Source: Acidiferrobacterales bacterium | GTDB lineage: Bacteria > Pseudomonadota > Gammaproteobacteria > Acidiferrobacterales > SZUA-150 | Direction: 5' to 3' | Assembly (NCBI GenBank): GCA_947258385.1 | Contig: CAMYII010000070.1 | Coordinates: 1 to 51,952, forward strand | DNA: 51,952 nucleotides | Shown here: positions 17,990-27,994 of the stretch, one piece after another | Layout: every line of letters begins with the position of its first letter | Numbering within the stretch: the stretch's first letter is position 1 | Program-made: the position numbers and the translations under genes | The notes under the pieces: model-generated | Database searches by the model: none | What the model was told of the DNA's origin: nothing | The model's input: the letters and a program-made list of their open reading frames with translations, nothing else

Positions 17990-18817
17990 TCACTCCCCCA
18001 CTTGCAACAGCTGTCCGCCGCGCCGGGCCACCTTGAAAAAATGCAAAAACGTCGCGAGACCGGCGGCGAGATAAACCGCATTCAGAACCACGGCATTGAT
18101 GAGCAGATCCACGCGGAAGGCCCCGTCGATAATGACCGCCCGCATGCCCTCGAACACATGGCTGGCCGGCAAGAAGAACGAGATCGACTGCACCCAGCCC
18201 GGCAACACGCTGATTGGATAGTAGACCCCGCTCAACGGCAGCAAGGCAAAGATGGCAAACCAGGCGATGCTCTCGGCGCCCAGACCGTAACGCAGAATAA
18301 TACCGGAGACCACCAGACCGACGGCCCAGCCCATGACGATCAAGTTGGTGAAAAAGGCGATCAGCGGCAGGCCCAGATCAAATATTGAATAGTGGAAAAT
18401 TGGGATGGCGACCAACGCCGCGCCGCACACACCGATCAGGGTCCGCACCAGGCTGATGGTCAGTAGCGCAAAGACGAGCTCCACGGGCCGCAGAGGGCTG
18501 ACAAACAACTGGCTCAGGTTGCGCGACCACATCTCCTCCATGAACACCAGCGAGACGCCGAGCTGGCTGCGAAACAACACATCCCACAGCAGTACCGCCG
18601 AGAGAAAGATCCCGGGGGCCTGGGCGACCCAGGGGGTCTTACCGGCGAGAAACACGGTGATGAATCCCCACAGCACCATCTGCACCGTGGGCCAATACAT
18701 GAGCTCCAGGATGCGCGGCCATGACTGCCGTAAGAGGTAAAGATAACGCAACGCCATGGCGGCCACGCGCCGCAATGACAAGACACTCATGCGCTGCGCT
18801 GTGACTCTATCGCTCAT
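17990..18817 (-). CDS. ABC-2 type exporter permease
   Basis: 275-residue membrane subunit with six hydrophobic segments and an N-terminal RYLYLLRQSWPRILELMYWP amphipathic stretch typical of ABC-2 permeases (NodJ/YadH-like). Its ATG overlaps the stop of the ATPase gene (ATGA, 18814-18817), so the two form one exporter. The substrate is unknown. Confidence 0.9.
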   Translation of the reverse strand: MSDRVTAQRMSVLSLRRVAAMALRYLYLLRQSWPRILELMYWPTVQMVLWGFITVFLAGKTPWVAQAPGIFLSAVLLWDVLFRSQLGVSLVFMEEMWSRNLSQLFVSPLRPVELVFALLTISLVRTLIGVCGAALVAIPIFHYSIFDLGLPLIAFFTNLIVMGWAVGLVVSGIILRYGLGAESIAWFAIFALLPLSGVYYPISVLPGWVQSISFFLPASHVFEGMRAVIIDGAFRVDLLINAVVLNAVYLAAGLATFLHFFKVARRGGQLLQVGE

Positions 18818-19584
18818 TGGACAACGTTCCTGTCTTCCCCGTCAGGGGCAAGCAACAGCCGTTCACGGGCGATGTCAATGAACACCTCTTCCATGTTCTT
18901 GCGGCCATAGCGCGTCAGCAGCGCCTCCGGCGTGCCGCGATCCACCAGTTTACCCGCCCGCAACATCAGCACATCGTCGCACAAGCGCTCGACCTCGGAC
19001 ATATTGTGCGAGGCGAGTAGGATTGTGGCACCGGTCCGCGTGCGATAAGCCTCAAGATAACTGCGCACGTAGTCGGCGGTGTCAGGGTCGAGCGATGCCG
19101 TGGGTTCGTCGAGCAATAACAATTCCGGATCGTTCAACAGGGCCTTGGCCAGCGCCACCCGGGTCTTCTGGCCGGCCGAGAGTTTACCGTACGACCGTTT
19201 CATCAGATCGGCGATGTCCAGGTCTGCGGCGAGCCGGTCTAACAGGTCCCGGGTTCTGGCGAGCCCGTACAAATGTGCATAAACGGTCAGGTTCTCCCGC
19301 ACGGATAGCCGTTTCGGCAGATCCACGTAGGGGGATGAGAAGTTCATCCGCGGCAATACCCGATAGCGGTGGCGCAGGATGTCCTCGCCAAAGATCGTGA
19401 CGCGGCCGCTTGTCGGCAGCAACAACCCCAACAGGATCGCGAGCGTGGTTGTCTTGCCCGCGCCATTGCCGCCGAGCAACGCGGTCGTGGAACCCCGGGC
19501 GACCGTGAAGCTGATATCGTCCACGGCCACCACGTCGCCAAACCGCTTATCGAGATGTTCAACCTGAATGTCGGGGCGGGGCAT
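18814..19584 (-). CDS. ABC exporter ATP-binding subunit
   Basis: 256 residues with Walker A LLGGNGAGKTT (about 37-46), signature LSAGQK, Walker B LLLLDEPTASLD and switch His in LLASHNMSEVE. The second residue of the P-loop start is GG rather than GP. A C-terminal extension of about 35 residues follows the RYGRKNMEEVFID motif common to ABC-2 ATPases. It is encoded 48 bases after dnaQ on the same strand and overlaps the permease gene. Confidence 0.93.
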   Translation of the reverse strand: MPRPDIQVEHLDKRFGDVVAVDDISFTVARGSTTALLGGNGAGKTTTLAILLGLLLPTSGRVTIFGEDILRHRYRVLPRMNFSSPYVDLPKRLSVRENLTVYAHLYGLARTRDLLDRLAADLDIADLMKRSYGKLSAGQKTRVALAKALLNDPELLLLDEPTASLDPDTADYVRSYLEAYRTRTGATILLASHNMSEVERLCDDVLMLRAGKLVDRGTPEALLTRYGRKNMEEVFIDIARERLLLAPDGEDRNVVQ

Positions 19585-19632
19585 GACCCGGTCAAGCGCG
19601 AGTGCGGCGGCAAAAGAATCCGGTGGCTGCCA

Positions 19633-20370
19633 TCATTCGTTATCGAACTTGCGCCAAAGGCAGTTGCCGTTTGATTTTTCGTCGAGCTCCTGCAACCAGG
19701 CGTGGTGGGCCGCCAGTTCATCGGTGTCTGCCCGGAGGATTGCCAGCGCCGGTCGATTGCTGTCGATACGCCGTATTTCCGCGGTTCCAAGCGCCTGTTT
19801 CGTCCGGCCGGCACGATCCTCAAAAAAACCGGTCTGGCCGCCGGTCATCGCAAGATAGACGTCCGCCAGTATCTCGGAGTCCAGCAAGGCGCCGTGCAAG
19901 GTACGCTGGGAGTTGTCGATCTCGTACCGCCTGCACAGCGCATCGAGATTGTTCTTCTGCCCCGGGTGCATGGTGCGCGCCATCTTCAATGTGTCGACAA
20001 TCGCGCAAAAGTCTTCTATCTTGGCCGTAGCGGACCCGTCGGCATCCTCGCCGGGCATCAAGCGGAATTCATGGTTCAGAAAGCCGACATCGAAAGGCGC
20101 ATTGTGAATAATCAGCTCTGCGCCCTTTACATAGTCGATGAAATCCTGAGCGATATCGTTGAACCGCGGTTTATCCACCAGCGACTCATTGGTAATACCA
20201 TGCACCTCAATCGCCGCCTCATCGATCTCACGGTCGGGTTGCAGGTACTGATGAAAGTTATTGCCCGTCAGACGACGGTTGATCATCTCCACACAACCGA
20301 TTTCGATGATGCGGTGGCCTTGTGCCGGATCCAGGCCGGTTGTTTCCGTATCGAGGATGATTTGTCTCAT
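19633..20370 (-). CDS. dnaQ: DNA polymerase III epsilon subunit (3'-5' proofreading)
   Basis: DEDDh exonuclease that proofreads for the replicase. 245 residues: Exo I ILDTETTGLD at residues 5-14, Exo II HNAPFDVGFLNHE, Exo III H-x4-D in TLHGALLDSEILADVYLAMTG, then a C-terminal linker and hydrophobic stretch for binding the alpha subunit. ATG start but only a weak Shine-Dalgarno; a CGAAA-rich low-complexity stretch lies just upstream (20380-20411). In E. coli dnaQ is divergent from rnhA; here both are on one strand and separated by 545 bases that carry a dispersed repeat. Confidence 0.96.
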   Translation of the reverse strand: MRQIILDTETTGLDPAQGHRIIEIGCVEMINRRLTGNNFHQYLQPDREIDEAAIEVHGITNESLVDKPRFNDIAQDFIDYVKGAELIIHNAPFDVGFLNHEFRLMPGEDADGSATAKIEDFCAIVDTLKMARTMHPGQKNNLDALCRRYEIDNSQRTLHGALLDSEILADVYLAMTGGQTGFFEDRAGRTKQALGTAEIRRIDSNRPALAILRADTDELAAHHAWLQELDEKSNGNCLWRKFDNE

Positions 20371-20599
20371 GCTTGATTCTCTGTTTTCGTTTGTTTCGTT
20401 TTCGTTTCGCTGACGCGAGTTTAAATACTACTAACGGGGTTCTCCCCCAAGGGCTAGCTTCTCTCCCGTTATCGCTGCGATGCTCGGCTTGACTAATGGG
20501 GTTGAAACAACATCGCTTCGATTGTTTCATATCCCGTAAACGAAATTTCAGGGTACAACTCACGAGCGTAAATTAACTGTACCAATCAAATAACGCCGG

Positions 20600-20885
20600 G
20601 GTGAACCTTAAACCTCGGCAAGCACAGGTTTTAATCCCGTCAGCCCTCGCTGAGTACCGCAGAAAAACCGGGATGAGCGCGAGCTCTTGGCCGAGGCAGC
20701 CCAAACACTCGTGCCTTCTAATTGAGTGTTTGGGTCCGAGTTAGCGAGCGCCCCGGTTTTTCGAGGACACGGAAGGGACCGCGCGACAAGCGCGGCGAGG
20801 GCTCGGGGGTCCTTTCTTTGCGTCGCTTTCTTTGGACAAGCAAAGAAAGCGGCCCGTCGCACGGGCGCGGAAGCCCGTTAATAGC
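20600..20885. repeat. Dispersed hairpin-rich repeat between rnhA and dnaQ
   Basis: Nested inverted repeats: AAAAACCGGG (20663-20672) against CCCCGGTTTTT (20751-20761); inside it an 11-bp stem CCCAAACACTC/GAGTGTTTGGG (20700-20710, 20724-20734); further on GCTTTCTTTG-gacaag-CAAAGAAAGC (20825-20850). The CTTTCTTTG/CAAAGAAAG palindrome is of a type seen scattered in many gammaproteobacterial genomes and produces spurious short ORFs. The remaining 20371-20599 part of the gap holds only a 7-bp inverted repeat (GAAACAA/TTGTTTC, near 20513-20540). Confidence 0.7.
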
Positions 20886-20915
20886 ATTTAAAACATCGCC
20901 GAAGGCGACACCCAC

Positions 20916-21356
20916 TCATGCCCTCATTTCATCAATCGCGCGATTCGCCAGCTGATCGGCACGCTCGTTCTCGGGGTGTCCGCTGTGCCCCCTGACCCAA
21001 TGCCAGCGGATATCGTGGTTATGGGTCACCGCCTCCAGGCGCTTCCACAGATCGGTATTCTTCACGGGTTTCTTGGCCGCTGTTTTCCAGCCCCGGCGCT
21101 TCCAGTTCTCGAGCCATTCGGTGATGCCTTTTTTGACGTACTCCGAGTCGGTCGTGAGCGTCACGCTACGCGCGCCTTTTAATGCCTCCAAGGCCTGAAT
21201 GGCCGCCATCAGCTCCATACGATTATTAGTCGTCTCGCGCTCGCTGCCGTAGAGCTCCTTTTGCTTGTCACTGTAAATAAGCACCGCACCCCAACCCCCG
21301 GGGCCGGGATTACCGCGACAGGCGCCGTCGGTAAAGATCCGCACCCTATCCGTCAC
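20916..21356 (-). CDS. rnhA: Ribonuclease HI
   Basis: Cuts the RNA strand of RNA-DNA hybrids. 146 residues with the full active site: Asp in [17 protein letters not shown], Glu in [13 protein letters not shown], Asp in [15 protein letters not shown] and the late Asp in [15 protein letters not shown] start lying inside the end of the methyltransferase gene (11-base overlap), so it is translationally linked to it. Position beside the yafS-type gene, gloB and mltD matches E. coli. Confidence 0.97.
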   Translation of the reverse strand: MTDRVRIFTDGACRGNPGPGGWGAVLIYSDKQKELYGSERETTNNRMELMAAIQALEALKGARSVTLTTDSEYVKKGITEWLENWKRRGWKTAAKKPVKNTDLWKRLEAVTHNHDIRWHWVRGHSGHPENERADQLANRAIDEMRA

Positions 21357-22185
21357 GGTGCAGGCGCCACTGTGGTATGCGCGGATAGATGACCCTGGCC
21401 GCCGGCTGGGTCAGCCCGGGGATGAGTTTCTTTTTGCGTTCCCAGTCGGGCTGCAGTGACGTCATCCCCACCACGCGTTTTTTCGCAACCAGCATATATA
21501 CCGCGGCCGTCCCCGGCCACCAGCGCCCGCCAAGCTTGTCGAGAAAATACAGCCGATCCATAACGTCCGCATTTTGCAACGGCGGACGGTGATACAACAT
21601 ACTCACATGGGTGAGCTCGAGGTCCAGCAATCCGAGCCAGTCCTTGATCCGTGACTGGCTCACAAAATTCGCACACCAGGGGACACGGGGCCGGCGTTTG
21701 CGTGCCAAACGCCACAGGCCCCAGAGGCTGAGCGGGTTGAATCCCAGGATCACGACATGCCCCTCCGGGCTCAACACGCGCTGCACCTCGCGCAGGATCT
21801 GATGGTGATCGACCGCAAAATCCAGCGTATGGGGCAGAATCGCCACATCCACGCTCCTTGCATCGAACGGCAGTGCCTCCGATTGGCCGCGAACAAAGCA
21901 ATTGTGTTCGGCGGACAGGAGATCGAACAGGATGCGAGTGGGGGCGATACAGGCGTCCATGAGATCGAGCTTGCCTACCCGTCCCAACTGCACTGCCACG
22001 GTACCATAGAGGGTTGGCAGGACAGTGCGCAGATGGTTTGCCTCCACTGCCTGTAGCGAGCGCCCGAGCGGCAGATCGAACCAGTCGATGAGGCTCTGAC
22101 GCAAGGCAGCGCGATGCCGGAGATATTCCCGGGGGTCAGGTGGCACAGTCGATGCCTTTTTCGTTTCAGGGGCTGGGGTACGCAT
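21346..22185 (-). CDS. YafS-type SAM-dependent methyltransferase
   Basis: About 279 residues. The class I methyltransferase core is degenerate at motif I ([14 protein letters not shown]) but has [20 protein letters not shown] and the strand-rich [20 protein letters not shown] region typical of the gene between rnhA and gloB. Substrate unknown. Start is ambiguous: ATG 22185 or GTG 22200, neither with a strong ribosome site. Divergent from gloB with only about 20-35 bases between starts, so the promoters must overlap coding sequence. Confidence 0.88.
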   Translation of the reverse strand: MRTPAPETKKASTVPPDPREYLRHRAALRQSLIDWFDLPLGRSLQAVEANHLRTVLPTLYGTVAVQLGRVGKLDLMDACIAPTRILFDLLSAEHNCFVRGQSEALPFDARSVDVAILPHTLDFAVDHHQILREVQRVLSPEGHVVILGFNPLSLWGLWRLARKRRPRVPWCANFVSQSRIKDWLGLLDLELTHVSMLYHRPPLQNADVMDRLYFLDKLGGRWWPGTAAVYMLVAKKRVVGMTSLQPDWERKKKLIPGLTQPAARVIYPRIPQWRLHRDG

Positions 22186-22220
22186 TGACTCGTACCTCAC
22201 TGGCTTTCAAACTTCCGGTC

Positions 22221-22997
22221 ATGGGACCTGTTTTACACGTCCGGGCCTTCGAGGACAACTACATCTGGCTGATTCGCGGAAAATCACCGGATAAGGTCGC
22301 GATTGTGGACCCGGGGGACGAAGTCCCGGTTATCGCGGCGCTGGAGCGCGAGGACCTGGCACCCGTCGCAATTCTCTGCACCCACCACCACTGGGACCAC
22401 ACGGGCGGGATCGCCGAGCTCTGCGAGCGCTGGAAGATGCCGGTCTACGGCCCGGCGGCAGAAAATATCCCCGCCGTCACCCACCAGGTGCGCGAGGGCG
22501 ACGAGGTTGAATTACCGGAACTGGGCCTCGCGTTCGCGGTGATCGAGGTCCCGGGGCACACCCGGGGACATATCGCCTATTACGGCCAAGACATGCTGTT
22601 TTGCGGGGACACGCTGTTTTCCGCCGGCTGCGGACGACTGTTCGAAGGCACCGCCGCCCAGATGCATGATTCCCTGGGCAAGCTCGCTGCCCTGCCCCCC
22701 GAGACCAGGGTCTACTGCGCCCACGAATATACCCTGGCCAACCTGCGCTTTGCCCTGACCGTGGAACCGGAAAATAAAGACATCCAGGCTCACTACCGCG
22801 AAGTCCAGCGCCTGCGGGCACAGGACACGCCGACGCTGCCCTCGACGCTTGTGCTCGAGCACCGGATCAACCCCTTTCTGCGGCTGGATCAGCAAGCCGT
22901 GCGGCGGGCGGCCAAGCAGCAGGCGGGCAAGGCGCTGGATTCCGGCACAGATGTGTTTGCCGCAATTCGCCGATGGAAGGACCACTACCGCGGATAG
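22221..22997 (+). CDS. gloB: Hydroxyacylglutathione hydrolase (glyoxalase II)
   Basis: Binuclear-metal beta-lactamase-fold hydrolase completing methylglyoxal detoxification (S-D-lactoylglutathione to lactate and glutathione). 258 residues: metal motif THHHWDHTGG, later ligands in PGHTRGHIAYY and FCGDTLFSAGCGRLFEGT, and CAHEYTLANLRFA, with the C-terminal glutathione-binding helices ending in FAAIRRWKDHYRG. I start at ATG 22221 (MGPVLHVRAFEDNYIWLI), the conserved family start; the open frame extends 81 bases further upstream. Followed after 43 bases by mltD. Confidence 0.96.
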   Translation: MGPVLHVRAFEDNYIWLIRGKSPDKVAIVDPGDEVPVIAALEREDLAPVAILCTHHHWDHTGGIAELCERWKMPVYGPAAENIPAVTHQVREGDEVELPELGLAFAVIEVPGHTRGHIAYYGQDMLFCGDTLFSAGCGRLFEGTAAQMHDSLGKLAALPPETRVYCAHEYTLANLRFALTVEPENKDIQAHYREVQRLRAQDTPTLPSTLVLEHRINPFLRLDQQAVRRAAKQQAGKALDSGTDVFAAIRRWKDHYRG

Positions 22998-23003
22998 TAA
23001 GAT

Positions 23004-23032
23004 TTGACGTAGTTTCGAAGAATATCTACTAT
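23004..23032 (+). promoter_or_regulatory. Sigma-70 promoter of mltD (leaderless arrangement)
   Basis: TTGACG (23004-23009), 17-base spacer, TACTAT (23027-23032). The mltD ATG begins only eight bases after the -10, so transcription would start at or next to the A of ATG. There is no Shine-Dalgarno before that ATG. The same two hexamers and spacing occur in front of the tRNA cluster (41934-41962). Confidence 0.6.
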
Positions 23033-23040
23033 CACTTTGT

Positions 23041-24465
23041 ATGGATAAGAAAAAAAGCAAAAAGCCATCCGTGCTTTGCGTGTTGGCCTTGCTGACGGCA
23101 CACCTGGTCTTGGCCGGGTGCGCCGCTTTCCCTACACACAACGATCCGACTGAATCCGCCACGCACACGCTGACCGGGGTGCAAGGTCAGGCACCCGATT
23201 CTCAGCAGGAATACGCGGACCTGTGGGACCGTATCCGCGCCGGCTACGGTTTACCGGATCTCGACAGCCCTTATGTGGCGCGGCATGAAAAATGGTTTGC
23301 CAACAACCCGGCCTATATGGAGCGCATGGTCGCGCGGGCTCGGCTTTACCTGTTCTACATCGTCGAAGAGGTAGAGAAGCGCGGTTTCCCGACGGAGATT
23401 GCACTGCTACCGGCCATCGAGAGCGCCTTCAAGCCGCATGCCTATTCCCGCGCACGCGCCGCGGGCCTGTGGCAGTTTATCCCCTCCACCGGTCGCCATT
23501 ACGGGCTCGAGCGCAACTGGTGGTATGACGGCCGCCGTGACGTTATCAAGGCCACCAACGCGGCCTTGGATTACCTGGAAAAGCTCAATAAGGATTTTGA
23601 CGGTGACTGGCACCTGGCGCTCGCCGCCTACAATGCCGGTGAAAACCGGGTGATGCGCGCCAGGCGCGATAACCGCAAACGCGGTAAACCCACCGGCTAC
23701 GAACACCTGCGGCAGCTCAAACCCGAGACCCGCAACTATGTGCCCAAACTGCTGGCCATGGCCCGCATCGTGGCCGACCCGGCGAAATACGGGCTCGAAC
23801 TGGCGACAATTGCAAACGAGCCGCATTTTACCGTCGTTGATATCGGCTCGCAGATCGACCTCGGCGTACTGGCCAAGCAGGCCGACGTGCCCATCGGGGA
23901 TCTGTACGACATCAATCCCGGCTTCAAGCGCTGGGCCACTGCCCCAGACGGACCGTTTGATTTGCTGGTACCAATGGACACGGAGCAAACCATACTCGCT
24001 GCGCTGGAAAGCCTGCCCATAGAGCAACGTGTACGGTGGAAACGCCACAAGGTCCGCCGTGGCGACACCCTGAGCCAGATCGCCATGCGCTACCGCGTCA
24101 GTGTCGCCGCCGTGAAGAAGACCAACGGCATACGCGGCACCCGTATCCGTGCCGGTCAGGACTTAATGATTCCGGTATCCAGCCGCAAGATCAGTACCCG
24201 CGTCGCCAACGTCACCAAACCGGTGAAACGAACACGACAACCGGCAGCCCCGCCGGCAGGACGGGTGGTCGTGGTCCACAAAGTCAAATCCGGTGATACG
24301 CTGTGGAGCATCGCCAGGCAATATAACGTCTACATCAGCCAGCTTACGCGCTGGAACCTCATCAGCCGCCGTTCCATCCTGCGCCTCGGCCAGCAGTTGA
24401 AAATCTGGGTGGAACCGGGCGGGGCCCCGGCGGTCTCCCTGGGATCGGCCCTGCCTAGCGGCTGA
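23041..24465 (+). CDS. mltD: Membrane-bound lytic murein transglycosylase D
   Basis: Outer-membrane lipoprotein cleaving the MurNAc-GlcNAc bond with 1,6-anhydro product formation. 474 residues: basic n-region (MDKKKSKK), lipobox LAGC, SLT domain about 113-213 with the catalytic Glu in LLPAIESAFKPHA and the GLWQFIPSTGRHYGL motif, then two LysM domains (about 333-378, VRRGDTLSQIA; and 408-455, VKSGDTLWSIARQ). E. coli MltD also has two LysM domains. The ATG is confirmed by the need for the basic n-region. It has no Shine-Dalgarno and sits eight bases after a good -10. Converges with yejF. Confidence 0.96.
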   Translation: MDKKKSKKPSVLCVLALLTAHLVLAGCAAFPTHNDPTESATHTLTGVQGQAPDSQQEYADLWDRIRAGYGLPDLDSPYVARHEKWFANNPAYMERMVARARLYLFYIVEEVEKRGFPTEIALLPAIESAFKPHAYSRARAAGLWQFIPSTGRHYGLERNWWYDGRRDVIKATNAALDYLEKLNKDFDGDWHLALAAYNAGENRVMRARRDNRKRGKPTGYEHLRQLKPETRNYVPKLLAMARIVADPAKYGLELATIANEPHFTVVDIGSQIDLGVLAKQADVPIGDLYDINPGFKRWATAPDGPFDLLVPMDTEQTILAALESLPIEQRVRWKRHKVRRGDTLSQIAMRYRVSVAAVKKTNGIRGTRIRAGQDLMIPVSSRKISTRVANVTKPVKRTRQPAAPPAGRVVVVHKVKSGDTLWSIARQYNVYISQLTRWNLISRRSILRLGQQLKIWVEPGGAPAVSLGSALPSG

Positions 24466-24544
24466 TCTCCAAACCGCACTTTCCGTCGCGGGTCGCGACT
24501 TTGCCCGGCGAGCCAGGCACGCAGGCGTTCTTGCCTGAACAACG

Positions 24545-26575
24545 TTACTCCGAATACAAATAGCAACGCACGCGGTGTGTCTGCGTGATCTCGGTTGTAT
24601 CCGGGTATGTCTTTCGACACTTCGGCAAGGCCTGGGGACAGCGCGGATGAAAGTGACAGCCACCGGGCGGTTTACTCGGCGACGGAATATCGCCTTCCAA
24701 ACGAATCACTTTTCGCTCCGCCTTGATGTCCGTCGCCCCCGGTTGCTCGACCACGGGCACGGCCGATAAAAGCGCCTGGGTGTAAGGGTGCTTAGGATTA
24801 TCCAGTACCTCATTGAGCGCACCCGACTCCACGATACGGCCGAGATACATCACCGCGATGTCGTGCGCCAGATACTCGACCACCGACAGATCATGGCTGA
24901 TGAACAGATAACTCAGATTCAATTCATCCTGCAATTTTTTCAGAAGATTGAGGATCTGCGCCTGCACAGAAACATCAAGCGCACTCGTGGGCTCATCACA
25001 GACGATGAGCCGGGGATCCACAGCCAATGCGCGGGCAATGCTGATCCGCTGCCGCTGCCCGCCGGAGAATTCATGTGGATAGCGCGACCGGGACTCCGGC
25101 GAAAGCCCGACGTGCCGCAGCAGTTCTTCGATACGCGCGATCCTTTGACCAGAGCTGCCGCCGACTCCCTGGGCCAACATACCCTCTTCGAGTATGCTGC
25201 CGACGGGCATGCGGGGATTGAGCGACGCGAACGGATCCTGAAAGATCACCTGGAAATGCTGGCGCAAGCGGCGAAGCTGCCGCCTGGGCAATGCAGTAAG
25301 CTCCTGTCCTTCATAAACAACGCTGCCGCCGGTTGGTTTCAGGAGCTGTAGAATGCCTTTGCCCGCCGTCGTTTTGCCGCAACCCGACTCTCCGACCAGC
25401 GCCAGGGTGCGCCCCCGCCCAATCGCGAACGAGATGTCGTCCACGGCCTTCACGTGGCCAACCACACGTTTAAATATGCCTTTGTGGATCGGAAAGTAGA
25501 CCTTGAGGTCACTCACACGAAGCAGGCTTTCATCGGCCGCGCCGGCCTTCGCCGCCGGCGCAGAAGCTACGACCGGGGGAACCACCGTGGTTAACGCCGG
25601 CGCGACATCACCTTCATACAGCAGGCACCGCACACCACTTGCGTCGTCACCACTCCAGCGTGGCACACGCTCGTGGCAGGTGGCCCAGGCATGATCACAG
25701 CGGTCTGCGAAACGGCAACCCTTGAATACGGTCGCCAGCGACGGCACGCTACCCGGGATCACATTGAGCTCGCTGCCACGTTTGACACGCCCGGGAAGCG
25801 ATTGAAACAGCTTTCGCGCGTAGGGGTGGCGCGGGTTGGCAAAGAACTCTTCCACCGATGCCATTTCAACGATTTCACCCGCATACATTATTGCAACGCG
25901 GTCAGCCAGACGCGCAGCTACACCAAGATTATGCGTAATGAGCAAGATGGCCATGCCCGTCTCTTTTCTGAGCCGGTCCAATAAATCCAGTATCTGTGCC
26001 TGGATTGTGACATCAAGCGCGGTCGTCGGCTCGTCGGCGATCAGCAGATCGGGCTTGGAGGCCAGTGCCATGGCGATCATGACCCGTTGCATCATGCCTC
26101 CTGAAAGCTGGTGCGGATATTCACCGCAGCGCTGCTCGGGATCGGCGATGCCCACGGCCGTGAGCAGCTCCACCACGTGCTTGCGCACCTTCTCCGCTCC
26201 CAACTTACCGTTTTCAGGAAGACACTCGCCTATCTGCTGACCAATGGGCATCACCGGATTGAGCGAGGTCTGCGGTTCCTGGAAAATCATCGCAATCCTT
26301 TTCCCGCGGATTCCGCGCATGGCCCTCTCCGGCAGCCGTAGAAGATCAATATCGTCGAGCCACACCCGCCCCTCAATAATACGGCCGGCCGGCTCAGGCA
26401 CCAACTTCAGCAGCGAGAGCGCAGACACCGACTTTCCGCAGCCGGATTCGCCCAACAGCGCCAGCGTTTCCCCGCGCATGATATTGAAAGAAACCCCATC
26501 GACGGCGCGGACACAGCCATCTTCTACACCAAAAACGGTCCTCAGTTGATCAACTCTGAGCAGCGTCTCGGTCAT
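24545..26575 (-). CDS. yejF: Peptide ABC importer, fused double ATPase (YejF-like)
   Basis: Two ABC ATPases in one chain of 676 residues, energising peptide or microcin-C-like uptake. First domain: [41 protein letters not shown], ending in an oligopeptide-transporter tail with the cysteine-containing [14 protein letters not shown] segment. Second domain: [42 protein letters not shown] and again [14 protein letters not shown]. The linker is about 40 residues and Ala-rich, making the protein longer than E. coli YejF (529). Last gene of the yejA-B-E-F operon, six bases after yejE. Confidence 0.94.
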   Translation of the reverse strand: MTETLLRVDQLRTVFGVEDGCVRAVDGVSFNIMRGETLALLGESGCGKSVSALSLLKLVPEPAGRIIEGRVWLDDIDLLRLPERAMRGIRGKRIAMIFQEPQTSLNPVMPIGQQIGECLPENGKLGAEKVRKHVVELLTAVGIADPEQRCGEYPHQLSGGMMQRVMIAMALASKPDLLIADEPTTALDVTIQAQILDLLDRLRKETGMAILLITHNLGVAARLADRVAIMYAGEIVEMASVEEFFANPRHPYARKLFQSLPGRVKRGSELNVIPGSVPSLATVFKGCRFADRCDHAWATCHERVPRWSGDDASGVRCLLYEGDVAPALTTVVPPVVASAPAAKAGAADESLLRVSDLKVYFPIHKGIFKRVVGHVKAVDDISFAIGRGRTLALVGESGCGKTTAGKGILQLLKPTGGSVVYEGQELTALPRRQLRRLRQHFQVIFQDPFASLNPRMPVGSILEEGMLAQGVGGSSGQRIARIEELLRHVGLSPESRSRYPHEFSGGQRQRISIARALAVDPRLIVCDEPTSALDVSVQAQILNLLKKLQDELNLSYLFISHDLSVVEYLAHDIAVMYLGRIVESGALNEVLDNPKHPYTQALLSAVPVVEQPGATDIKAERKVIRLEGDIPSPSKPPGGCHFHPRCPQALPKCRKTYPDTTEITQTHRVRCYLYSE

Positions 26576-26581
26576 AATTTT

Positions 26582-27994
26582 TTACCGCCGCAGCCGCGGG
26601 TCAAAGGCATCGCGCACCGCATCCGAAAACAGATTGGCCGCCAGCACCAGGCCAAACATAAAGACAAAGGCCGCGGCAAGGTTCCACCACACTATGGGTT
26701 CGCGCGCCATCTCCAGGCGCGCACCATTGATCATATTTCCCCAACTGTCCATAGTAGGATCCACACCCACACCGACATAAGACAATACCGCCTCGGCTAA
26801 CACCAGGCCGCTGAAGTCGAGCACAACCGTAATTAAGACGATGTGCATGACATTCGGAAAGATATGACGCATCATAATCTTGGTATGCCGCGCGCCGAGC
26901 GCGACGGCGGCCTGCACGTAGTCCACCTCGCGTAATTTGAGCGTTTCCCCGCGCAATAGACGGCACAGGCTAGTCCAACTCGTGACTCCCAGGATCAGGC
27001 AAAGAAAAAGCAGGCGTGTGTCCGAGCGCACGATCAGGGTGTTAAAATCCTCCGGATGGTTGGCCATATAGACTTGCAGACTCAGGATTGCGGCAGCGAT
27101 CAGCAAAACGCCTGGAATCGAACTCAGAGTCGTATAGACGTACTGGATAATGTCATCGGCCCATGACCGAAAGTACCCGGCCATGATGCCGAGCATGATG
27201 GCAAAAGGAAGCATGACAAGCGTGGTCAAGGTGCCGATCAGCAGACCCGTACGGATACTTTTTAGCGACTTATACAGTACATCCCTGCCCACCTGATCAC
27301 TACCAAAGAGGTGGTAATAGGGCGCCAGATGCAGCGCGCAGAAAACCAGAATCAGCAGAACCCCCACCGTCAGCAATATAGTGCGCCAAGGCACCTCGGT
27401 CTGACCACGCCGCAGGCGGTGCAAGACCTCGCCGAAGGTCTCCTTTTTGCGGCGCGCGATGAAATAGGCAAACGCAGATAATAAAATTATCCAGATGACC
27501 GTGCCCTGGATCGATGCCACCGCCACGCGCTTTGCGATATCGAGCGGGCGCTCCGATGCATCATGCAAATGAGCGCCCGCGTACTGCAGTCGAGGATAGA
27601 TGTGGCTCGTGCTGCCGTCCGCATGCACGATAGTCTCCCGGGTATAGGCATACACAGCGAAGGGCGCCGAATACGTCTTCTCCGAGCTCTCCCGTAGTGG
27701 TTTCAACAGAATATCGAGTACGCTTAATACCTCGTGCGAATAACGCGTTTCTGAGACGGCAACATCCTGCTCCGTATCGCGCAAGCGAAAATGCGTGGAA
27801 TCGAGCAGGCCGATGCCGACGTATACCAGTAACACGACCAGCGCCGACATCGCCAGCGGCCGCCGGGTCACGCGACGCCATGGAGCCCGAAGATGCTCAT
27901 GGCGACGCGCGTATAGCGCGAAAGCAACCACTACGGTCAGTATGAAATAGACCAACCAGTCGGTTAACAATATTGCCGGCACAAACGGCATCAA
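26582..27994 (-). CDS. yejE: Peptide ABC importer permease (YejE-like)
   Basis: 470-residue BPD-type permease, longer than E. coli YejE (about 340) because of an extra N-terminal part: one membrane segment, a periplasmic stretch of about 110 residues (including HVDG-type polar sequence) and another membrane segment. The C-terminal half is a regular OppC-like domain with the EAA motif (VQAAVALGARHTKIMMRHIFPN). It begins with ATG overlapping the yejB stop (ATGA, 27991-27994). Confidence 0.92.
   Translation of the reverse strand: MMPFVPAILLTDWLVYFILTVVVAFALYARRHEHLRAPWRRVTRRPLAMSALVVLLVYVGIGLLDSTHFRLRDTEQDVAVSETRYSHEVLSVLDILLKPLRESSEKTYSAPFAVYAYTRETIVHADGSTSHIYPRLQYAGAHLHDASERPLDIAKRVAVASIQGTVIWIILLSAFAYFIARRKKETFGEVLHRLRRGQTEVPWRTILLTVGVLLILVFCALHLAPYYHLFGSDQVGRDVLYKSLKSIRTGLLIGTLTTLVMLPFAIMLGIMAGYFRSWADDIIQYVYTTLSSIPGVLLIAAAILSLQVYMANHPEDFNTLIVRSDTRLLFLCLILGVTSWTSLCRLLRGETLKLREVDYVQAAVALGARHTKIMMRHIFPNVMHIVLITVVLDFSGLVLAEAVLSYVGVGVDPTMDSWGNMINGARLEMAREPIVWWNLAAAFVFMFGLVLAANLFSDAVRDAFDPRLRR

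Noticed and set aside
20608-20862. An 84-codon ORF on the minus strand
   Set aside because: It is a translation of the dispersed hairpin repeat; similar spurious ORFs are often annotated where this palindrome occurs.
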